Shown piece after piece: positions 58,974 through 64,000 of a stretch of DNA of 64,000 nt. Position 1 is the first letter of the stretch. Each line of letters starts with the position of its first letter. The translations under genes were made by a program, and so were the position numbers. The notes below the pieces were generated by a model. That model was given only the letters and a program-made list of their open reading frames with translations, did no database searches and had not been told where the DNA came from. This DNA is from Chimaeribacter californicus (lineage in GTDB: Bacteria; Pseudomonadota; Gammaproteobacteria; Enterobacterales; Enterobacteriaceae). The stretch spans positions 1 to 64,000 of the forward strand of contig NZ_PJZF01000022.1 in NCBI RefSeq assembly GCF_002858675.1, read 5' to 3'.

Positions 58974-60035
58974 TCAGGCCGGGCGGCTAACCGGCTTTTT
59001 CAGGTTGGCGGCAAAGGCCAGCATCCGGTTCAGCGGCTTCAGCGCCTGCTCACGCAACGCAGGGGCGACGTGGATCTCATGTTGCGCCCCGCCCCACTCC
59101 AGCGCCTCAGACAGCGCCTGCAGGCCGTTCATCGCCATCCATGGGCAGTGTGCACAACTGCGGCAGCTCGCCCCCTCCCCGGCAGTCGGCGCTTCGAACA
59201 ACTCCTTCTCCGGGCAGGCCTGCTGCATTTTGTAGAAAATCCCGCGATCGGTCGCGACAATCAGCTTACGCTGCGGCAGCTGCTGTGCCGCCTGAATCAG
59301 CTGGCTGGTTGAGCCGACGGCATCTGCCATATCTACCACCGCCTGCGGAGACTCCGGATGTACCAGAACTGCCGCATCAGGGTGCAACGCTTTCATCCGG
59401 CTTAATGCCTGGGTTTTAAACTCATCATGTACGATGCAGGCACCCTGCCAACAGAGCACATCGGCCCCGGTCTGCTTGCGGACGTAATTGCCCAGATGCC
59501 GGTCGGGTGCCCAAAGGATCTTCTGCCCCAGGCTGTCGAGGTGCTCAATCAGCTCCACGGCAATGCTGGACGTGACCACCCAGTCAGCCCGTGCTTTCAC
59601 TGCGGCAGAGGTATTGGCGTAGACCACCACGGTGCGGTCAGGGTGACTATCGCAAAACGCGGCGAACTCTTCCTCCGGGCAGCCGAGATCCAGCGAGCAT
59701 TCCGCCTGGAGCGTCGGCATCAGCACCCGTTTTTCCGGGTTAAGGATTTTGGCGGTTTCCCCCATGAACCGCACGCCGGCGACCAGCAAGGTGTTGGCCG
59801 GGTGCTGGCTGCCAAAACGCGCCATCTCCAGCGAATCGGCGATGCAACCGCCGCTCTCCTCCGCCAGGGACTGAATATCCGGATCGGTGTAGTAGTGCGC
59901 CACCAATACCGCATTCTGCTGTTTCAGCTGTGCCTTGATTTTTTCGCGATAGGCTTGCTTTTGCGCCGCAGTTAACGGGGCGGGCTTAGGCGGGAACGGA
60001 TAGATATCCACATTTAAATCCAGCACGTCGCTCAT
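58974..60035 (-). CDS. nadA: Quinolinate synthase A
   Basis: The 353-residue [4Fe-4S] enzyme (E. coli 347) condenses iminoaspartate with dihydroxyacetone phosphate to quinolinate for NAD synthesis. Cluster cysteines are expected in [15 protein letters not shown], in [14 protein letters not shown] and in the C-terminal [18 protein letters not shown]; all are present. In E. coli pnuC follows nadA; here zitB is directly convergent and pnuC is absent. Confidence 0.96.
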   Translation of the reverse strand: MSDVLDLNVDIYPFPPKPAPLTAAQKQAYREKIKAQLKQQNAVLVAHYYTDPDIQSLAEESGGCIADSLEMARFGSQHPANTLLVAGVRFMGETAKILNPEKRVLMPTLQAECSLDLGCPEEEFAAFCDSHPDRTVVVYANTSAAVKARADWVVTSSIAVELIEHLDSLGQKILWAPDRHLGNYVRKQTGADVLCWQGACIVHDEFKTQALSRMKALHPDAAVLVHPESPQAVVDMADAVGSTSQLIQAAQQLPQRKLIVATDRGIFYKMQQACPEKELFEAPTAGEGASCRSCAHCPWMAMNGLQALSEALEWGGAQHEIHVAPALREQALKPLNRMLAFAANLKKPVSRPA

Positions 60036-60292
60036 GTCATTCTCTCAGGTCAGGTTGCACTATGGCGAACCCATCGCCTGCGTGCCTGTGTTTTATATGC
60101 TAAACAAAATAGCGGATTAAAGACACAATGTCGCGGGGAATTATATCAGGTGAAGAGAAATTGTTTAGGGGAGTGATTTGGCGTGCGTAGAAGATAAAAC
60201 TGGGAAGCTGAGACTTTTGGCAATGCGGTATGAGAAATATGGTGAAGAAGGAATGATCGTGAGTCGTGCAGGATTAAAGTGCTGAGAGATGA
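60036..60292. other. Region between nadA and the tRNA-Lys cluster
   Basis: No gene is seen. The left side contains the nadA promoter. A short fragment resembling a tRNA-Lys 3' end (GAGTCGTGCAGGATT, near 60261-60275) lies just before the first interrupted tRNA copy. Confidence 0.4.
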
Positions 60293-60432
60293 TGGTGGGT
60301 CGTGCAGGATTGACTCGGCCTCTGGCCTCGCCCTTCGGGCAACGCTGGCGCGTTGTCGTCTCGCTTCGCTCGGCTCGAACCTTTGATCAATTGATTAAAA
60401 GTCAACTGCTCTACCCACTGCGCTAACGATTT
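60293..60432 (-). pseudogene. Interrupted tRNA-Lys copy 1 (64-bp T-loop insert)
   Basis: A tRNA-Lys(TTT) sequence is split by a 64-bp insert (60311-60374) in the T loop, immediately after TTCGA on the tRNA strand. The anticodon arm is intact. The acceptor stem is broken: the 5' GGG is AAA while the 3' CCC is kept. The T stem is also mismatched (GCAGG has become AAAGG). Total length is 140 = 76 + 64. It is unlikely to give a functional tRNA without removal of the insert and tolerance of these changes. Confidence 0.8.
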
Positions 60433-60492
60433 GCCAGGCGGTGAAGATTGGTTTTATGGTGAGTCTTACAGGATTGCGAAACGTTAAGATGA

Positions 60493-60632
60493 TGGTGGGT
60501 CGTGCAGGATTGAGTCGGCCTCTGGCCTCGCCCTTCGGGCAACGCTTGCGCGTTGTCGTCTCGCTTCGCTCGGCTCGAACCTGCGACCCATTGATTAAAA
60601 GCCAACTGCTCTACCCACTGCGCTAACGATTT
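60493..60632 (-). pseudogene. Interrupted tRNA-Lys copy 2 (64-bp T-loop insert)
   Basis: Second unit of the 200-bp duplication. The insert is at 60511-60574 at the same T-loop position and differs from copy 1 at two bases (TGAGTCGG for TGACTCGG; GCTTGCGC for GCTGGCGC). The T stem is intact (GCAGG/CCTGC), but the acceptor 5' end is AAATCGT as in copy 1, so the acceptor stem is broken. Confidence 0.8.
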
Positions 60633-60692
60633 GCCAGGCGGTGAAGATTGGTTTTATGGTGAGTCTTACAGGATTACGAAACGTTAAGATGA

Positions 60693-60768
60693 TGGTGGGT
60701 CGTGCAGGATTCGAACCTGCGACCAATTGATTAAAAGTCAACTGCTCTACCAACTGAGCTAACGACCC
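60693..60768 (-). tRNA. tRNA-Lys(TTT)
   Basis: A 76-nt cloverleaf with encoded CCA. On the minus strand the acceptor stem is GGGTCGT/ACGACCC, the anticodon loop CTTTTAA has anticodon TTT, and the T arm is GCAGG-TTCGAAT-CCTGC. It lies exactly in phase with the two preceding 200-bp units. Confidence 0.97.
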
Positions 60769-60814
60769 ATCGGGTACTGCGGATTTTTTACTGCTTTTAA
60801 TGCGAATTTTATGA

Positions 60815-60954
60815 TGGTGGGTCGTGCAGGATTGACTCGGCCTCTGGCCTCGCCCTCCGGGCAACGCTTGCGCGTTGTCGTCTCGCTTCGCTCGGCTCGA
60901 ACCTTTGACCAATTGATTAAAAGTCAACTGCTCTACCCACTGAGCTAACGCCCC
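60815..60954 (-). pseudogene. Interrupted tRNA-Lys copy 3 (64-bp T-loop insert)
   Basis: The insert at 60833-60896 is at the same T-loop point. Of the interrupted copies this has the best acceptor stem (GGGGCGT against ACGACCC, one mismatch), but the 5' T-stem strand is AAAGG, which no longer pairs with CCTGC. The anticodon is TTT. The insert differs from copy 2 mainly in a hairpin loop (GGA for GAA). Confidence 0.8.
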
Positions 60955-60989
60955 ATCAAGTACTGCGTGTTTTTTTACTGCTTAATTGA

Positions 60990-61065
60990 TGGTGGGTCGT
61001 GCAGGATTCGAACCTGCGACCAATTGATTAAAAGTCAACTGCTCTACCAACTGAGCTAACGACCC
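60990..61065 (-). tRNA. tRNA-Lys(TTT)
   Basis: A 76-nt copy with encoded CCA, identical to the copy at 60693-60768 over the whole gene. Confidence 0.97.
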
Positions 61066-61118
61066 ATCAGATACTGCATATTCTTTACTTCACCATTACC
61101 GCCATTATTTTTTAATAA

Positions 61119-61194
61119 TGGTGGGTCGTGCAGGATTCGAACCTGCGACCAATTGATTAAAAGTCAACTGCTCTACCAACTGAGCTAACGACCC
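61119..61194 (-). tRNA. tRNA-Lys(TTT)
   Basis: A 76-nt copy with encoded CCA, identical to the other intact copies. It is 53 bp from the preceding gene, consistent with one multi-tRNA transcript. Confidence 0.97.
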
Positions 61195-61242
61195 GCTAAG
61201 CGGTACTGCTGGAATCATGTGCCAACATCAATGTCAAAATGA

Positions 61243-61306
61243 TGGTGGGTCGTGCAGGATGACTCGGCCTCTGGCCTCGCCCTTCGGGCCAACGCTTGCG
61301 CGTTGT
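61243..61306 (-). pseudogene. Truncated tRNA-Lys 3' end plus partial insert
   Basis: This keeps only the last 18 bases of a tRNA-Lys gene (to CCA) joined to about 46 bases of the same insert (61261-61306) and lacks everything 5' of that on the tRNA strand. It carries one extra base in the insert hairpin. It is a degraded interrupted copy. Confidence 0.7.
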
Positions 61307-61346
61307 TATCCTTCACTTCCTTACATCCACCATCTTCTTTAAATGA

Positions 61347-61422
61347 TGGTGGGTCGTGCAGGATTCGAACCTGCGACCAATTGATTAAAAGTCAACTGCT
61401 CTACCAACTGAGCTAACGACCC
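61347..61422 (-). tRNA. tRNA-Lys(TTT), promoter-proximal copy
   Basis: A 76-nt copy with encoded CCA, identical to the other three intact copies. It is the first in the direction of transcription; E. coli has a similar tRNA cluster (lysT-valT-lysW-valZ-lysYZQ) at the same place between cpoB and nadA. No tRNA-Val is present here. Confidence 0.97.
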
Positions 61423-61593
61423 ATAATTCCTTGCTGCCTTAACGTTTTACAGTTGTCTTGGCAACGGCGGCATATATTACTAATTTATCTTCGCAGTGCA
61501 ACCACTATTTCTTAATGAAGTCATCAACTGCTTGTTCTTCACGCGTTCACGCCCAGAAATCAGGCGAAATGGCCAAATTCTGGGCGCAACGTG

Positions 61594-62385
61594 CTAGCCG
61601 AGCGCGGAAAGACGCTTTTGCGATTGCTTGGCAGCATCCGTGTTCGGGTACTGTTTCTGCACCTGCTGATACACCGCTTTGGCTTTATCTTTCTGCCCTT
61701 TATCCTGCATGATCACGCCGACCTTAAACATCGCATCTGCGCTTTTTGGGGATTTGGGGAAGTTTTTGACCACAACTGCGTAATAGTAGGCCGCATCATC
61801 CTTCTTACCTTTGTTGTAATACAACTGCCCCAGCCAATAATTGGCGTTCGGCAGGTAAGTGGAATCCGGGTATTGCTTGATAAACGCCTGAAACGCGCTG
61901 ATCGCCTGATCATATTGTTTCTTTTCCAACGCCAGTGACACCGCATTGTTGTAGTCGGTGTTGGCATCGCCGCTGCTGGCCGGCGCAGACGCCGTATCAC
62001 CCGCAGAGGAAGAAGAAGGTGCGGCAGCGGCACTGTTCGCATCAGCAGCCGGTGCAGGCGCCGCAGCGGCACCCTGGCTGCTCAGGCTGTCCATTTGCTG
62101 ATAAATCTGCTTCTGCCGTTCGACAATCTGATTAAGCTGGTACTGATTCTCCTGGATCTGGCCACGAAGGGAGTCCACATCACGTTGGGAATCAGCGAGC
62201 TGTTGCTGGAGTTGGGTTAAAAGTTGACTGTGAGCATTGGAGATACGCTCAAGCTGCGTGACACGGTCTTCCACCGAGCCAGAGCCGACATTACTGATTG
62301 GCGCCTGGGCAGTAGCGGCCCAGGGGGCCGCTACGCCAACCAGTAACGCCAGACTTAATAAAGAATGTCTGAAGTTACTGCTCAT
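61594..62385 (-). CDS. cpoB: Cell division coordinator CpoB (YbgF)
   Basis: The 263-residue periplasmic protein has the same length as E. coli CpoB. A signal peptide ends near WAATAQA. An N-terminal coiled coil (VEDRVTQLERISNAHSQLLTQLQQQLADSQ) drives trimerisation, then comes a low-complexity Ala/Ser/Pro linker (about 108-140) and a C-terminal TPR domain (YNNAVSLALEKKQYDQAISAFQAFIKQYPDS). It links PBP1b and the Tol system during septation. It lies 9 bp after pal. Confidence 0.96.
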   Translation of the reverse strand: MSSNFRHSLLSLALLVGVAAPWAATAQAPISNVGSGSVEDRVTQLERISNAHSQLLTQLQQQLADSQRDVDSLRGQIQENQYQLNQIVERQKQIYQQMDSLSSQGAAAAPAPAADANSAAAAPSSSSAGDTASAPASSGDANTDYNNAVSLALEKKQYDQAISAFQAFIKQYPDSTYLPNANYWLGQLYYNKGKKDDAAYYYAVVVKNFPKSPKSADAMFKVGVIMQDKGQKDKAKAVYQQVQKQYPNTDAAKQSQKRLSALG

Positions 62386-62394
62386 GCGATTCTC

Positions 62395-62919
62395 TTAGTA
62401 TACCAGTACGGCACGACGGTTTTTGGCGTAAGCCGATTCGTCATGGCCCAGTACGGCTGGTTTCTCTTTACCGTAAGAAACGATAGCGATCTGGTCTTCA
62501 GATACGCCTTTGCCTTGCAGGTACATTTTCACGGAGTTAGCACGACGCTCACCCAGGGAAATGTTGTATTCCGGCGTACCGCGTTCGTCCGCGTGACCTT
62601 CGATGGTCACTTTGTAAGACGGGTTGCTGCGCAGGAAGGCTGCGTGTGCATCCAGCATTTGAGCGAAGTCAGAACGGATATCGTACTTGTCCAGGTCGAA
62701 GTAAACGATGTTGTTCTTCTGCAGCTCTTGCATCTGGAGACGCGCTTGCTCGTCAGACGACATGTTGCCCGCGCCTGCGCTGCCGTTTTCCATCATACCA
62801 GTGCCGCCGGCGCCCATACCAGATTGGTCATTGTTTGCGCTTTTGTTAGAGCTACATGCAGCGATAGCGATAACCGGTAATGCCAGCATCAGCCCTTTCA
62901 GCACTTTATTCAGTTGCAT
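62395..62919 (-). CDS. pal: Peptidoglycan-associated lipoprotein
   Basis: The 174-residue outer-membrane lipoprotein (E. coli 173) has the lipobox AIAAC and a periplasmic OmpA-like domain. The peptidoglycan-binding motif is [25 protein letters not shown]. The ATG at 62919 gives the proper signal sequence; an upstream ATG at 62946 is not used. It is part of the Tol-Pal envelope system with TolB and CpoB. Confidence 0.97.
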   Translation of the reverse strand: MQLNKVLKGLMLALPVIAIAACSSNKSANNDQSGMGAGGTGMMENGSAGAGNMSSDEQARLQMQELQKNNIVYFDLDKYDIRSDFAQMLDAHAAFLRSNPSYKVTIEGHADERGTPEYNISLGERRANSVKMYLQGKGVSEDQIAIVSYGKEKPAVLGHDESAYAKNRRAVLVY

Positions 62920-62963
62920 CTCTTTGATCCTTTTATTGTTTGCCATACATATTTACACATGCA

Positions 62964-64000
62964 TCACAGATACGGCGACCAGGCAGGGAATTTGACCTGT
63001 CCATCGGTTGCCGGAAGACGCGCTTTGAAACGCCCATCAGTCGAGACCAGCTGTAACACGGAACCCAGCCCTTGCGTGGAGCTGTAAATCACCATGGTGC
63101 CATTCGGTGCGATACTAGGCGTCTCATCCAGGAACGTGTCCGTCAACGTTTGGACGGCTCCCGTTTCCAGATCTTGTTTAGCGATGTGTTGCGCGCCACC
63201 ATTGGAACTCACCATTACCAGGAATTTGCCGTCAGTACTGACGTCAGCATCCTGATTCTGAGAACCTTCCCATGTCAGGCGTTGCGGCGCACCGCCATTA
63301 ATATTGACTTTATACAGCTGCGGACGACCACCCTGATCGGAGGTAAAGGCCAGGTTCTGGCTGTCCGGGAACCAGGTCGGTTCGGTATTGTTGTTACGCC
63401 CGTCGGTGACCTGGCTGATCTGGCCGGAACCGAGGTTCATCACGTACAGGTTCAGGCTGCCGCTCTTAGAGAGCGCGAAGGCCAGCTTGCTGCCGTCCGG
63501 CGAGAAGGCCGGCGCACCGTTGTGGCGCGGGAATGACGCAATCTGACGGATAGCACCGTTCGACAGGGTCTGAACCACCAGCGCAGAGCGGCCGCTCTCG
63601 AAGGTCACATACGCCAGTTTGGTGCCGTCCGGCGACCAGGCCGGGGACATCAGCGGCTGCGGTGAACGGTGAACCACGAACTGGTTGTAGCCATCATAAT
63701 CTGCTACGCGCACTTCATACGGGAACTGGCCGCCATTGGTCTGCACCACATACGCGATGCGGGTGCGGAACGCACCCTTGATGCCGGTCAGCTTCTCAAA
63801 GACTTCATCACTGGCAGTGTGCGCGGCGTAGCGCAGCCACTGCTTGGTGACTTTGTACTGGTTCTGGGCCAGCACGGTACCCGGCGCACCGGAGGTGTCT
63901 ACCAGCTGGTAAGAAACCAGGTAGTTACCGCCTGCATCCGGCTGGATCTGCCCGACTACCACGGCATCAATGCCCAGTGCTGTCCAGGCGGCCGGCGTCA
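62964..64000 (-). CDS. tolB: Tol-Pal system beta-propeller protein TolB (5' end outside window)
   Basis: The C-terminal 345 residues or so are present; the frame runs off the right edge, so the signal peptide and most of the N-terminal domain are missing. The sequence ([13 protein letters not shown]..., then repeated propeller blades such as [54 protein letters not shown]) is unmistakably TolB. It binds Pal and TolA in the periplasm. It lies 44 bp upstream of pal. Confidence 0.97.
   Translation of the reverse strand, partial: TPAAWTALGIDAVVVGQIQPDAGGNYLVSYQLVDTSGAPGTVLAQNQYKVTKQWLRYAAHTASDEVFEKLTGIKGAFRTRIAYVVQTNGGQFPYEVRVADYDGYNQFVVHRSPQPLMSPAWSPDGTKLAYVTFESGRSALVVQTLSNGAIRQIASFPRHNGAPAFSPDGSKLAFALSKSGSLNLYVMNLGSGQISQVTDGRNNNTEPTWFPDSQNLAFTSDQGGRPQLYKVNINGGAPQRLTWEGSQNQDADVSTDGKFLVMVSSNGGAQHIAKQDLETGAVQTLTDTFLDETPSIAPNGTMVIYSSTQGLGSVLQLVSTDGRFKARLPATDGQVKFPAWSPYL

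Larger units (their letters stand above)
60291..60690. repeat. Two tandem 200-bp units containing interrupted tRNA copies
   Basis: GATGGTGGGTCGTGCAGGAT occurs at 60291, 60491 and 60691, exactly 200 bp apart. The first two units are near-identical over the interrupted tRNA and the following spacer (TTTGCCAGGCGGTGAAGATT and GAGTCTTACAGGATT). The third position starts an intact tRNA-Lys. This points to a recent tandem duplication of one interrupted copy plus its spacer. Confidence 0.85.

Noticed and set aside
60423-60927. ORFs running through the tRNA cluster (60423-60605, 60441-60626, 60595-60927)
   Set aside because: They read through tRNA genes and the repeated insert, have no RBS and owe their shared sequence to the repeat.
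60291-61430. Regularly spaced repeats that could look like a CRISPR array
   Set aside because: The repeats are tRNA-Lys genes or interrupted copies with encoded CCA; spacing is irregular apart from the 200-bp duplication, and no cas gene is near.

Overview
The window is chromosomal DNA of an enterobacterium (Enterobacterales). Gene content and order match Escherichia coli in long blocks. High GC, the DUF1471 gene array and several accessory genes point to a Serratia-like member of Yersiniaceae; genus is an inference, since no rRNA is present. Almost all of the window is housekeeping DNA. No prophage, insertion sequence, CRISPR array or defence island was recognised.

Left third (1-27.2 kb): a 114-bp tandem repeat at the edge; an MpaB-type oxygenase (DUF2236) gene with its TetR regulator; four tandem BhsA/McbA-type (DUF1471) small secreted proteins whose promoters carry palindromes that look like one operator family; a nucleoside hydrolase; an MFS protein; a GH127 glycosidase/GPH symporter/AraC sugar locus; ddlA; a cupin; a sad-type semialdehyde dehydrogenase; then a block equivalent to E. 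coli dld-pbpG-yohC-dusC, with the 27-codon yohP and an orphan PTS EIIB between; an NAD(P)-binding protein/LysR pair; adhP; a secreted YD-repeat-like protein; dusC; rhlE; mdtG-like; ybhL.

Middle third (27.3-45.4 kb): moaABCDE behind a Moco riboswitch and a ModE box; yvcK/ybhK; a VF530-type gene; uvrB with a LexA box; a 1.3-kb intergenic region with a DnaA-box pair and a possible sigma-54 promoter; an orphan UrtE-like ATPase; the divergent biotin locus bioBFCD/bioA with a BirA operator; a CurA-type reductase; a DJ-1/PfpI protein; ybhB; pgl; ybhA.

Right third (45.4-64 kb): modABC with ModE box, acrZ, modE, modF; galTKM (no galE) behind three GalR/GalS operators; psiF; gpmA with a Fur box; aroG with a TyrR box; ybgS; zitB; nadA (no pnuC); a tRNA-Lys cluster; cpoB, pal and the 3' part of tolB. 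Molybdate uptake and regulation (mod) and molybdopterin synthesis (moa) are linked by ModE sites at both loci and the Moco riboswitch on moa.

The most unusual signal is the tRNA-Lys(TTT) cluster. Four intact copies are interspersed with three full-length copies that carry a near-identical 64-bp structured insert at the same point of the T loop. A fourth, truncated copy also carries part of the insert. Two of the interrupted copies lie in an exact 200-bp tandem period.
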